Shown here piece after piece: positions 54,273 to 62,775 of a stretch of DNA of 64,000 nucleotides; the stretch's first letter is position 1, and each line of letters begins with the position of its first letter. The translations under genes and the position numbers were made by a program. The stretch covers positions 32,053-96,052 of the forward strand of contig JACPVJ010000196.1 of the NCBI GenBank assembly GCA_016191785.1, in the 5' to 3' direction. Below the pieces are notes generated by a model. The model was not told where the DNA came from and did no database searches. It saw only the letters and a program-made list of their open reading frames with translations. This DNA comes from Myxococcales bacterium (lineage in GTDB: Bacteria; Myxococcota_A; Polyangia; Polyangiales; Polyangiaceae).

Positions 54273-55814
54273 TTATGGCTCTGCGGCCGGGATCCCCGCG
54301 CGCGACGCCAGGATCCGCACCTTGAAGCCCAGCTCTTGGCTGAGCGCAACCATCTCGCCGAACACGTCGCCGTAGGCGACGGCCACGTGGTTCGAGAGGA
54401 AATGGGCCATCAGATCGTCACGCGAGACCCCGAGGTCGGCGGCCATCAGAGGCCACTCGCGGGTGGTGCCGTTCCACCACGCGTCCCGCACCGCCGGGGG
54501 CAGGCACACGGCTTCGCCGCGGCCGACGTCCATCCACAGCGTGTCGGCCTTCAGGTACGCGCGGGCCCAGGTGATGGGGCCGGGCAAGCTCTCGCCCGCG
54601 AAGGTGCCGCCCGGCACCGGGAAGTAGCCGGCGGGCTGACGGTAGCTGTGCACGCCCGAGAGCGTGCTCGGGTCGTGGTTGAACGCGTACGCGCCGCACG
54701 ACCCGCTGTTCAGCAGCACCCACAAGAAGCGGCCGTCGTGCTCGGCGCCCCAGCGCACGTCGTGGAACATCACCGCCTGGTGCAGGCCCTTGGCCAAGAG
54801 CAGGCGCTTCAGCATCTCCATCGGCAGCGCGTTGCCTTGGTCGGCCTCGGTGGCGCACGCCACCGTGTCGCCGTTCGACTCAGGCCGACACGTCGAGTTG
54901 AGCAGGCCCTCGGCGAAGTCACTGGGCGGGCGCAGCGAGAGCAGCCCCAGCTGGTACTGCCAGCCCAGGCAGTCGGCCTTGTACTCGCCGATCATGTCCA
55001 GCACCGCGAGGTAGTCGCGCAGCTGCTCGCGCGTGGCGGTCTGGTCGAAGTCCCCGGCGTCGGGCGCCTTCCAGTGGAAGGTGACGCCCTTGTCCACCAC
55101 GAACCGGAAGGCGTCGTCGATCCGCTTGTCGCTGACGGTCTTGCCGCGATCGATGATCCACGCCTGATCGATCTTGTGCTCGGCGAAGCCGTGCCGCGAG
55201 AGCAGCCGCGGCCCGAAGTAGCCGTTGATCATGCCCATGCTGGTGTCGCCCAGCATCAGCATCAGCGGGTGGCGGGCGCGGATGCCCGCGGCCACCTGGC
55301 TGGCCAGGGTAGCGGCCTCGGCCGACACCGGCGCGTGGCCCGAGAGCGCCGCCTCCGAATAGCCGACCCTGCCGGTGGTGCACCACTCGTCCAGGCGAGC
55401 CATGAACGCGGCGTCGCTGGCGAAGTCTTCCGCCGACGTCCAAATGCGCGAGTGGGCGCGCCCCACCGTCTCGAGACACGCGCCGGTGTTGAGCAGCCCC
55501 ACCAGCCCCGGCCACTGCCCGCTGAAGTTCGAGGCGAGCAAGAGGGGGTTGTCCTTGCCCACCACGCCGTCGGTGGTGTGCGGGCCGTACACCCAGTGCA
55601 CGAACATGCCGATCATCGGGTCGGAGACCGGCCCAAGCTTCTCGATCGACTCGTGGGGCTTGGTCAGAAACCCCGGCACGCGATAGGGCGCACGCCCCAG
55701 CTTCTTCAGCGCCGACTCGAGCTTCTGCGTCGCCGCTTCGATGTTCGGCAGCGCGAGCTCGTTCGGGCGTGCTCGACCATCCCCGGGCCAGAAGACCGCG
55801 ACCTGTTTCGCCAT
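54273..55814 (-). CDS. Sugar-isomerase-like protein (L-fucose/L-arabinose isomerase fold)
   Basis: The 513-residue product resembles the L-fucose/L-arabinose isomerase superfamily by length and layout. There is an N-terminal Rossmann-like part (KQVAVFWPGDG), a middle region with LMLMLGDTSMGMINGYFGP and a C-terminal part with HDVRWGAEHDGRFLWVLLNS. I cannot identify the metal ligands with confidence. It has no signal peptide and should be cytoplasmic. It lies 15 bp downstream of a lipoprotein gene in the operon that starts with a sugar-binding protein. Confidence 0.55.
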   Translation of the reverse strand: MAKQVAVFWPGDGRARPNELALPNIEAATQKLESALKKLGRAPYRVPGFLTKPHESIEKLGPVSDPMIGMFVHWVYGPHTTDGVVGKDNPLLLASNFSGQWPGLVGLLNTGACLETVGRAHSRIWTSAEDFASDAAFMARLDEWCTTGRVGYSEAALSGHAPVSAEAATLASQVAAGIRARHPLMLMLGDTSMGMINGYFGPRLLSRHGFAEHKIDQAWIIDRGKTVSDKRIDDAFRFVVDKGVTFHWKAPDAGDFDQTATREQLRDYLAVLDMIGEYKADCLGWQYQLGLLSLRPPSDFAEGLLNSTCRPESNGDTVACATEADQGNALPMEMLKRLLLAKGLHQAVMFHDVRWGAEHDGRFLWVLLNSGSCGAYAFNHDPSTLSGVHSYRQPAGYFPVPGGTFAGESLPGPITWARAYLKADTLWMDVGRGEAVCLPPAVRDAWWNGTTREWPLMAADLGVSRDDLMAHFLSNHVAVAYGDVFGEMVALSQELGFKVRILASRAGIPAAEP

Positions 55815-55829
55815 GGGGAGATACTTAGC

Positions 55830-56888
55830 TCACTTCGGCGGGGGCGGAATCACCACGGCCTTGGTGGTCACGCCGGCGCCGCCGAAGTCCGCGTTCGGAA
55901 AGGCCGACAAGAGGCAGGCGCTGCCGTCGTTGGTGTCGATCTCGACCAGGTTTCCGCTGCGCGAGAAGCCGTACACTTTGTCCCCCCAAGCGGTGATGCC
56001 GTACATGCTGCCGTAGGCCGTGTTCTGGTTGTCGGTGCACGAGGTGTGCTTGACGATCTGCCCGCGCACTGCCTTGGTCACCGACAAGATCGAGGCCTTG
56101 TTCAGCTTCGACACGTCGATCTCGATCAGCGTGTCGGTGGTGTTGCAGTTGCTGGTGGCCGGTGGGCTCGGGCAGTCCCGCACCGTGGCATAGCCGATGG
56201 GGTTGCCGTCATTCTCGACGAACACGATGTCCCCCGACAGCTCCCACGGCTTGGCCTGATGGGTCTTGGCGTAGGTGTGACCGTTGCCGTCGGTGGCCGG
56301 CACGTCGCCGAACGTGCCGCGTTGCGACACGTCACCGTTCTTCTCGATGGCCCACAGCTCGCCCGCCGTGTTCCCGGCGACCAGCACCTCTTCGGTGGGC
56401 GACACCACGCCGATCGGCGCAAAGGTGAGCGCGTAGAACTTCACGTCCAACCCGACCGAGAGCGGCGTCGACTTGGCGCAGTGCACGGTCTTGTTCGCGA
56501 TCTCGAGCTCGTGGACCTGGGTGTGGCTGATGCCCCAGAGCTTGCCGTCCTTGTCCACCGCCACGTCGGTCATGGCCGGATCTTCGCCGGTGTCCCCCAC
56601 GCAGTCGAAGTCCCCCAGCTGCTCGAGGCTGGGCGAGGCCGCCGTCGGATCGATGCGGAACAAGGTCGTGTCCGTGTGCACGTAGACCAGCGCGCTCTTG
56701 CCCGCCGACCCGTCGGTCCCCGAGTCGATGGAGAGGCCCCCCGAGCCGCCAGCGCCCCCGGCCGAGCCGCCGGCGCCCGCCGCCCCGCCCACCCCGCCCG
56801 CCCCGCCCCCGGTGCCACCGCTGGTGGCGCAGGCCGCGAGCGCAAAGCCGAACGCAGAGACCCAGGCGAAAGAGGGCAACGAACGCAT
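55830..56888 (-). CDS. Propeller-like lipoprotein
   Basis: The ATG at 56888 gives a lipoprotein signal (Cys-20 after FALAA) and a 352-residue product. A Gly-rich linker leads to a repetitive beta-rich region (LVYVHTDTTLFRID, AVDKDGKLWGISHTQVHELE, VYGFSRSGNLVEID) with the rhythm of a beta-propeller. The family was not identified. It lies 39 bp downstream of the Tim44-like gene and is probably in the same transcript. Confidence 0.65.
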   Translation of the reverse strand: MRSLPSFAWVSAFGFALAACATSGGTGGGAGGVGGAAGAGGSAGGAGGSGGLSIDSGTDGSAGKSALVYVHTDTTLFRIDPTAASPSLEQLGDFDCVGDTGEDPAMTDVAVDKDGKLWGISHTQVHELEIANKTVHCAKSTPLSVGLDVKFYALTFAPIGVVSPTEEVLVAGNTAGELWAIEKNGDVSQRGTFGDVPATDGNGHTYAKTHQAKPWELSGDIVFVENDGNPIGYATVRDCPSPPATSNCNTTDTLIEIDVSKLNKASILSVTKAVRGQIVKHTSCTDNQNTAYGSMYGITAWGDKVYGFSRSGNLVEIDTNDGSACLLSAFPNADFGGAGVTTKAVVIPPPPK

Positions 56889-56927
56889 GCCGCGCACCCT
56901 GACAGCGCCGCGCGCCGAGCGCAAGCG

Positions 56928-58610
56928 CTAGCCCTCGTAGACTTCGTCTTGCTCGATGCGCGACAGCACCCAGTCGAACTGCCCCGAGGTGACCTTGACC
57001 TGGCAGTGGCCGCACTGCCCGGCCGCGTTGATCGCGAGTGGGGCGCCGCAGCTCGGGCACACGCCGTCGCTCTTCGCCGGGCCCTTGGCGGTGCTGGCGC
57101 GAATCAGGGTCCAGTACTCGGTGTACTCACGGTCCCGGTTCTTGTCGCCGCCGACCACCGCGCCGTCGCTGTCCCGCACGGTGTAGTCGCGCCCGGCGGC
57201 GAACACTCGGACGGTCACCGCGTCGAACCAGCGATCGCTCGTGACGCGCGCCAGCTCGATGCGGCCCAGGCGCGGGCTGTCCATCATGTTGCGCAGGCCC
57301 GAGCGACGGTAGGCGTCGATCCAGTAGGTCTGCGCGGTCCAGAGGTTGTCGCTCAGATAGGGTCGGGCCTGGTCCCAGGCCAGCGACGACCACGCGACCT
57401 GCATGGTCTGGAACACCAGTCCGACCCGCGTGAAGAGCGCGTCTTGATCGAACGCCGGGTCGCGCTGGCGCAGCGCCGCGAGGGCAGAATCGAGCTCCGC
57501 GTCGATCCGCGTGGGCAGCTCGCTGCCCTGCTCTTCGGTCGCGCCGGTGAGCATGGGGGGGCGCGCCTCGCGACCCAGCACCGCGATGCCGCTGACCACC
57601 CAGTCGAAGGCCCCGGTGTCCACCACGGCCTGGCAATAGCCGCAGGTCGAGCCCATCACGCGATCGAGGGGCGCGCCGCAGTTCGGGCACGAGAACACCC
57701 GGACCCGATCCGGCGGGCGGCTCTTGGCGCCCGCCTTTCGGGTGAAGACCCACAGCTCGCGTGTCCAGTAGCTGGTGGGCTGCGCCCCCGGCGCGGTCTC
57801 GGTGTAGTTCGCCTCGAGCTCGATGGCTACCTTGGCCGCGTTGGGCGTGACGCGCACCTCGTCGTAGCGCATCGAGCCGACGACCAGGGTGCTGACCGGG
57901 ATCTGGCCCAGCGACGCCAGGGCGCTGCGCGTGCTCGCTTGCAGGTAGGGCCCCAGCGTGTCGAGCTGGCCGCCGCCGCGGGCGGTGTGTGCCTCGGCGT
58001 AGAGCGCGTAGACGAAGTCCTCGAAGCTGACGATCGAGAAGTCCGGGTCGCTCTGTTTCAGCGCTTCCAGCCTGGTGCGCGCCGAGGTGACCGTCTCGGG
58101 TGACGGCGGGGCGGCCGTGCTCCAGCCCTTGGGCTTCCGCAGCCAGCGCAAGAACAGCACGCCGCCCAGACCCAGCATGGCGGTCGCGACCAGACCGACG
58201 ACACCCAAGAAGCCGAGGGCCACGACCTCGCCCTCGCGCTCGTTGTTGCCCCGCACGCGGGTGGCGGCGGGGCGCGGAGGAACCACGCCGTAGACCGACG
58301 GCGCCCCCGCGGTCCAGGTGGTGGCGCGCTCGCGCGCGCTGCCCACGCGATAGGTGTAGACCTTGGGGGCCGGCGTGCTGGGCGTCGAGCTGCCGCTGCG
58401 CGTCGACGATGAACCCGAGCTCGAGGTGGACCGCGACGAGCTGGAAGAGCTGGAGCTGCGCGACGAGCTGGACGACGACGACGACGACGAGCGCGACGAC
58501 GACGAGGAGGAGCTGCTCTTGAACGAGCTGCCGCCGCCCGGGCGCCCCAGTGAGGGGTGAGTGAGCAGCACGGCCGCCGAGACCGCGGCGAGGGCGAGGG
58601 CGCGCTTCAA
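56928..58610 (-). CDS. Protein with two Tim44-like domains, each followed by a zinc ribbon
   Basis: The start is a TTG at 58610 overlapping the TPM gene stop as TTGA. The 560-residue product has a hydrophobic N terminus (LALAAVSAAVLL), then a Ser-only stretch to about residue 75. A membrane helix lies at about 118-145. A first Tim44-like domain (SFEDFVYALYAEAHTARGGG) is followed by a zinc ribbon starting CPNC at 308 and ending CGYC, then FDWVVSGI. A second Tim44-like domain (LFTRVGLVFQTMQVAWSS) is followed by a ribbon starting CPSC at 518 and ending CGHC, then FDWVLSRI. The module was clearly duplicated. Tim44-like domains bind membranes or partner proteins. The function is unknown. Confidence 0.78.
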   Translation of the reverse strand: MKRALALAAVSAAVLLTHPSLGRPGGGSSFKSSSSSSSSRSSSSSSSSSSRSSSSSSSSRSTSSSGSSSTRSGSSTPSTPAPKVYTYRVGSARERATTWTAGAPSVYGVVPPRPAATRVRGNNEREGEVVALGFLGVVGLVATAMLGLGGVLFLRWLRKPKGWSTAAPPSPETVTSARTRLEALKQSDPDFSIVSFEDFVYALYAEAHTARGGGQLDTLGPYLQASTRSALASLGQIPVSTLVVGSMRYDEVRVTPNAAKVAIELEANYTETAPGAQPTSYWTRELWVFTRKAGAKSRPPDRVRVFSCPNCGAPLDRVMGSTCGYCQAVVDTGAFDWVVSGIAVLGREARPPMLTGATEEQGSELPTRIDAELDSALAALRQRDPAFDQDALFTRVGLVFQTMQVAWSSLAWDQARPYLSDNLWTAQTYWIDAYRRSGLRNMMDSPRLGRIELARVTSDRWFDAVTVRVFAAGRDYTVRDSDGAVVGGDKNRDREYTEYWTLIRASTAKGPAKSDGVCPSCGAPLAINAAGQCGHCQVKVTSGQFDWVLSRIEQDEVYEG

Positions 58611-59233
58611 GACACCATCCCGTCGGGTAGCTCGTTCACGTCGTCGTGGGCCCGGGGCAACACTCGCGACAATGGGCCGGACATCTGGGTCAGCCCGCGC
58701 TCGAGCTGGCTCAGACCGTCGCCGCGCACGGCCGCCATCACCTCGACCACGGCGCGCCCGAACTCGGCGCCCAGGCGCTTGGCGTCGACGCCGACGTCGG
58801 GCACGACCTCGACCGACCGCTCGAACAGGCTGACATAGATCAGGATCCCGGTTCGCGCCGAGGTGCCGTCGATGCGCTGCTCGTGGAACGCGGTCAGCGC
58901 CGCGCGCCGCACGTTCTCGCGGAGCGCACTCTTCGGCACGAACAGCCGGCGCAACGCTGCCACCTGCGCGCAGAAGAAGGCCGCGCACCCGTACAGGATC
59001 AAGAGCGCGGGCGGCACCAGGTCGTCGGCGAACTCGGCGGGATGGTAGACGTAGGCAAAGAGCCCGAGGCCCGCCAAGAGCGAGGCAAAGCTCAGATCCG
59101 CCGCGCGGTAGCTGCCCGAGCTCTGGCGCACGGTGACCACCACCTCGGCCGAGGTCTTGGCCTCGAGGGCGATGACCGCGCGCTCGACCCGGTGCTTGGC
59201 GTCGTCGCTGAGCCAGTCGTGCTCGCCCGACAT
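58607..59233 (-). CDS. TPM-domain membrane protein
   Basis: The 208-residue product has a TPM (DUF477-type) domain: AVIALEAKTSAEVVVTVRQS, SARTGILIYVSLFERSVEVV and VVEVMAAVRGDGLSQL. Two hydrophobic helices are inserted in the middle (FASLLAGLGLFAYVY; PALLILYGCAAFFCAQVAAL). TPM domains occur in bacterial membrane proteins and in a plant photosystem II repair factor. It overlaps the upstream lipoprotein stop by one base (TGATG) and the downstream Tim44-like start by 4 bp. Confidence 0.82.
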   Translation of the reverse strand: MSGEHDWLSDDAKHRVERAVIALEAKTSAEVVVTVRQSSGSYRAADLSFASLLAGLGLFAYVYHPAEFADDLVPPALLILYGCAAFFCAQVAALRRLFVPKSALRENVRRAALTAFHEQRIDGTSARTGILIYVSLFERSVEVVPDVGVDAKRLGAEFGRAVVEVMAAVRGDGLSQLERGLTQMSGPLSRVLPRAHDDVNELPDGMVS

Positions 59234-59964
59234 CAGCTGGGCCCCCCGACCACGGTGACGTTCGGCATGTGGTTCTTCAGCGCCAGGGTCACGGCCTTTT
59301 GCAGGTTCCACTGGAGATCGAACTCGACCTCGAACGCGCTGCCGCCCTCGAGCTGCGCGGAGCTCTCGGCTTGCACCCGCAGGCCGCCCACCTTCTTCTT
59401 GGCGGCGAGGTCGAACACCAACAGATCGGCGTCGACCCACCCCCCGTCGAACTCGGAGCGGCTCGAGCCCGCCCGCCCGACGGACGGACGCACGAACGCG
59501 CGCGTGCGCAGCACGAACAAGAAGTCGAGCTTCTCGCACACGTCGAAGTGCTTGGTCGCCGTGTATCCGGTCCCCGAGGCGGGGGCGGCCTCTGGGTGGA
59601 GGGGATCCCACGGGTGCCGCTCGGTGTGGACGAAGGCCGCGCAGGTGTTCACCAGGGTCGTGCCGCTGATCCGCGCGTAGACTAGGCCCAGCTCGTCGAG
59701 GTCGCGCAGGTCTTCGGCGTAGACCAGGGCAGCGTTGGCCGGGGTGGGCGTGCCCGAGGTCATCTGGAACGACGCCTTCACGTTGGCCGGCTCGTCCTGG
59801 TCGAGCAGGGGTGTCTTCTGCAGCGCCTCACCCACGGCCTTCACCGCGGCGAGCTTCTGCTCCACGCGCGCCCCGCGCTCTTTCACGATCTCGTCGATGT
59901 ACGGCCCGCAGCCCCAGAGCAACGCCAAGCCCCCGCCCAGCAGAATGGCTCGGACCCGGCTCAT
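59233..59964 (-). CDS. Unknown lipoprotein of the TPM operon
   Basis: The 243-residue product has a lipoprotein signal (Cys-19 after LALLW), a short coiled-coil-like segment (ERGARVEQKLAAVKAVGEAL) and a beta-rich C-terminal half (DADLLVFDLAAKKKVGG, AFEVEFDLQWNL). It is not LemA, the protein often found beside TPM genes. The ATG overlaps the stop of the sugar-binding-protein gene (ATGA). I do not recognise the family. Confidence 0.65.
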   Translation of the reverse strand: MSRVRAILLGGGLALLWGCGPYIDEIVKERGARVEQKLAAVKAVGEALQKTPLLDQDEPANVKASFQMTSGTPTPANAALVYAEDLRDLDELGLVYARISGTTLVNTCAAFVHTERHPWDPLHPEAAPASGTGYTATKHFDVCEKLDFLFVLRTRAFVRPSVGRAGSSRSEFDGGWVDADLLVFDLAAKKKVGGLRVQAESSAQLEGGSAFEVEFDLQWNLQKAVTLALKNHMPNVTVVGGPS

Positions 59965-60947
59965 GGGATGGCCTCGCCCCCTTGGCTCACGTTTTCTTTG
60001 GTGAAGGCCCGCGTACCGAGCACGATCTTCTTCGGCACGCTCTTGCCGGCCAAGAGGTCGAGCGCGGAGTCGATCGCCTCGGCCCCGCCCGTCGGGTAGA
60101 GGAAGGTCGCGTCCAAGATCCCCTGCTTCACGTACTCGACGCCCTCGTGGGGCAGGGCATCGATGCCGACGAGCTTCAGCTCTTTCTCGCGGCCGGCGGC
60201 CTTGGCCGCCAGGTACGCGCCGTGGGCGCCCGGATCGTTGTGGGCGTAAACCAGATCGATCTTCTTCCGGGTGGTCAGGGCCGATTCCATCTCTTTCCGC
60301 GCGTTCGGCTCGAGCCACTGCATGTCGGCCTCGAACACGACCTCGAGCCCGGGGTGCTTGTCGAGCTCGAGCCCCTCGCGGAAGCCCCGGTTGCGATCTT
60401 GACCGGGTGTGCTGGTCATCAGGCCCTTGAGCTCGACGATGAGCCCCTTGCCGCCCAGCGCCTTCACCGCCCACTTGCCGGCCTCGCGTCCGATCTTCAC
60501 GTTGTCGGCGCCGATGAAGGTCGTGTAGTCGTCGCCTTGCACCGCGCGGTCCAGCACGATCACCGGGATCTTTTTCTTGTAGGCCTCGGCCACCGGCTGG
60601 GTGAGGGGCGCCGCTTCCTTGGGGCTGATGATCAAGAGGTCGATCTTCTGGGCCACCAGCTCTTCGACCTGAGCCCGCTGCCGGAGCGAGTCGTTCTGCG
60701 CGTCTTTGAACACCAGCTTCAGGTTCGGGTGCTTCTCTGCCGCCTTCTTCACGTCGGCGTTCATCTGCACGCGCCACGGCTCGCCCAGGTTGCACTGGCT
60801 CATGCCGACGAGCCAGGGGCTCTCGGCCGTGCCGCGCTGGGCCTGGGCGGTCGCGCTGGGGGCCGCGTCGGTCTTCGCCGGCCCCTTGCACGCCCAGAGC
60901 GCGAGCGTGCACGCGGCGGCGAGCGTGGCTCGGGTCGGTGCGGGCAT
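59961..60947 (-). CDS. Sugar ABC-type substrate-binding lipoprotein (Peripla_BP_4-like)
   Basis: The ATG at 60947 gives a lipoprotein signal (Cys-20 after TLALW) and a 328-residue product. It matches ribose/xylose-binding proteins: WLVGMSQCNLGEPWRVQMNA, KIDLLIISPKEAAPLTQPV, VIVLDRAVQGDDYTTFIG, YAHNDPGAHGAYLAAK and TFLYPTGGAEAI. No permease or ATPase gene is adjacent; instead TPM and Tim44-like genes follow with overlapping starts. It may serve a distant transporter or act as a sensor. Confidence 0.82.
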   Translation of the reverse strand: MPAPTRATLAAACTLALWACKGPAKTDAAPSATAQAQRGTAESPWLVGMSQCNLGEPWRVQMNADVKKAAEKHPNLKLVFKDAQNDSLRQRAQVEELVAQKIDLLIISPKEAAPLTQPVAEAYKKKIPVIVLDRAVQGDDYTTFIGADNVKIGREAGKWAVKALGGKGLIVELKGLMTSTPGQDRNRGFREGLELDKHPGLEVVFEADMQWLEPNARKEMESALTTRKKIDLVYAHNDPGAHGAYLAAKAAGREKELKLVGIDALPHEGVEYVKQGILDATFLYPTGGAEAIDSALDLLAGKSVPKKIVLGTRAFTKENVSQGGEAIP

Positions 60948-60979
60948 GGGGCGAGACGCTAGCATGGTAGGATCTGCCA

Positions 60980-62431
60980 ATGCGACGCATCGTAGTTTCG
61001 GCCTCGCTGGCTCTGACCGTTCTGGCGTGCGGCGGCTCCGACGAGAGCGGCTCGAGCAGCAGCGGGGGCACCGGCGGCATCGTGGCCAGTGGTGGAGCGA
61101 GCGGCACGGGCGGCGATGTCACCGGTGGCAGCGCCGGATCCGCTGGCGACGCCGGGACCGACGCTGGCTGTACCGCCACCAGCTGTGCCGCACCCGGACA
61201 CGCCTGCGTGAAGGGCGCATGCGTCGAGGACTGCCGCGCTCCGGGCGCGAACGCCTGCGCCACCGGCAAGGTCTGCCACGTGGGGGACGACGACCCGGGC
61301 AAGTGCGTCGCGCCGGGCAGCGGCTGCGTGATCAGCTCGGCGCCCGCAGCCTGTGGCTCGCTCACCTGCGGCCCGGGAACGCGCTGCGACGGCGCGGGCG
61401 CGTGCTACCCGGCCCTGCCGTGCAAGGCCATGAAGTGCGACGGGGGAACGTGTCACGGCACCGAGTGCGCGTGCACGCGGCCGGCCCCTGCCTGCGCCCC
61501 CGCGCCGCTCGGCAAGGTGGGCGACGCCGGGACGCTCAACGACCCCAAGTTCTCGCGCTGCGGCTCCCTGGCCAGCTGCGATGGCGGCATCTTCGATCTC
61601 GACTTCGATCAGAAGTGCAACGCCTGGGGCGTGACCATGATCTCGGGCACCGACTACCTGCGCAAGATCGACCCCCAGGGGAAGGTGACCGAGTACGCCG
61701 GCGTCACCAACCTGAACATGGGCGAGGTCGCGGCGATTCAGGGCAAGGGCGGGTTGTTCGGCGGCGGGCTCGACGACATCGCGCTGACCTACATCTGCTG
61801 CGCCGCCTGCGGCTGCGTGCTGTCCGGTTCCGGCGGCAACCCCCAGGGCGTCGCCGCGCTCGACATCTCGAACGGCTCGCTGCCGATGAAGATCCCCACC
61901 GCGAAGTTTTCCTCCGGCACAGGGCCCTTCGGCACCCCCAACGTGGACACCGGGCCCTACGGCCTGACCTGGGGGCTCGACCAGGTGCTCTACGTCGGCA
62001 ACGTGGACGCGAACGGCGACTATCACGCGCTCGACTTGACCACCCAGACCAGCAAGGTGGTCGCGACCTTCCCGAAGCGCGTGATCGCCAGCGCGCCGTT
62101 CGACGCCGCCCGCATGATGGTCGGGCTCGAGGGGGGCGAGGTTCAGCTGATCCCGGTGCTCGGAAAGACCGGCGCACCCAAGACCCTGATCACGCTCTCG
62201 ACCCACATGACCAGCCTGGTGCGCGACGCGTGGAGCGGGCGCGTCTATGCCGAGCTCGGCGACAAGAGCATCGTGTCGTTCGCCGAAGACGGCTCGGATC
62301 TGAAGCCGTTCCAGACCGCCCCGGCGCTGGGGCGTATCACCCTGGCACCCGACGGCTACCTCTATCACCTGACGCTGGGCTGGCCGACCAAGGCCGAGAT
62401 CGTGCGCTGGCAGCTGCCGACTCAGCTGTGA
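60980..62431 (+). CDS. Cysteine-containing, propeller-like lipoprotein
   Basis: The 483-residue product has a lipoprotein signal (Cys-17 after TVLA), a Gly/Ser linker and a Cys-rich segment at about 55-185 (CAAPGHACVKGACVEDC). A beta-rich region follows that may be a propeller, with YGLTWGLDQVLYVGNVDANG and ITLAPDGYLYHLTLG typical of SMP-30/NHL-like blades. AGGA lies about 7 nt upstream of the ATG. It diverges from the sugar-binding-protein gene with 32 bp between starts. Confidence 0.7.
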   Translation: MRRIVVSASLALTVLACGGSDESGSSSSGGTGGIVASGGASGTGGDVTGGSAGSAGDAGTDAGCTATSCAAPGHACVKGACVEDCRAPGANACATGKVCHVGDDDPGKCVAPGSGCVISSAPAACGSLTCGPGTRCDGAGACYPALPCKAMKCDGGTCHGTECACTRPAPACAPAPLGKVGDAGTLNDPKFSRCGSLASCDGGIFDLDFDQKCNAWGVTMISGTDYLRKIDPQGKVTEYAGVTNLNMGEVAAIQGKGGLFGGGLDDIALTYICCAACGCVLSGSGGNPQGVAALDISNGSLPMKIPTAKFSSGTGPFGTPNVDTGPYGLTWGLDQVLYVGNVDANGDYHALDLTTQTSKVVATFPKRVIASAPFDAARMMVGLEGGEVQLIPVLGKTGAPKTLITLSTHMTSLVRDAWSGRVYAELGDKSIVSFAEDGSDLKPFQTAPALGRITLAPDGYLYHLTLGWPTKAEIVRWQLPTQL

Positions 62432-62634
62432 GTCAGCCTAGAGCCGACCACGGAAGCGTTCGCGCGCCCAAGCGGTACCGCAGCGCTGCGCTGCGGCTGG
62501 ACGCGCCGCGCTCGCACGCCGAGCCTCCCTGTCCCAGCACCCCGTGAAGCGGGCGCTCGCGACGGCGTTTGCCGTCTTGCTCTGGGCGACATGCGACCGC
62601 CTCGGTCGCGAATTGCGACGGCAGCGCGGCCTTT

Positions 62635-62696
62635 CCCGGAAATCTCTACGACGCCAGTCCTGCAATTTCTTGCGACGTCAATTCGGCCGGCAACAG
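62635..62696. repeat. 62-bp direct repeat, copy 1
   Basis: This copy matches 62714-62775 at 56 of 62 positions, and all six differences are transitions. Read rightward, it encodes PGNLYDASPAISCDVNSAGN. The spacing to copy 2 is 79 bp, so the two are not in one frame. Confidence 0.85.
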
Positions 62697-62713
62697 ATGG
62701 CACCGCGGTCCCT

Positions 62714-62775
62714 CCCGGAAATCTCTGCGACGCCAGTTTTGCGATCTCTTGCGATGTCAATTCGGCCGGCAACAG
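62714..62775. repeat. 62-bp direct repeat, copy 2
   Basis: This second copy directly abuts the stop codon of the small lipoprotein gene. Three of the six differences from copy 1 fall at third codon positions in the rightward frame, hinting at a former coding origin; a leftward frame gives the same count. Confidence 0.85.

Larger units (their letters stand above)
62432..62775. other. Intergenic region with direct repeats
   Basis: No convincing gene is seen in these 344 bp. A GTG-initiated frame on the + strand near 62544 begins with a lipoprotein-like signal (LATAFAVLLWATC) but continues into Arg-rich sequence. The two 62-bp repeats read as protein-like only in different frames. It may hold gene remnants left by rearrangement next to the RHS locus. 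Confidence 0.45.

Noticed and set aside
54336..58103. A 1255-codon open frame on the + strand
   Set aside because: It lies opposite four well-supported minus-strand genes, is Arg/Ala/Gly/His-rich without any motif, and reflects the high-GC third-position bias.
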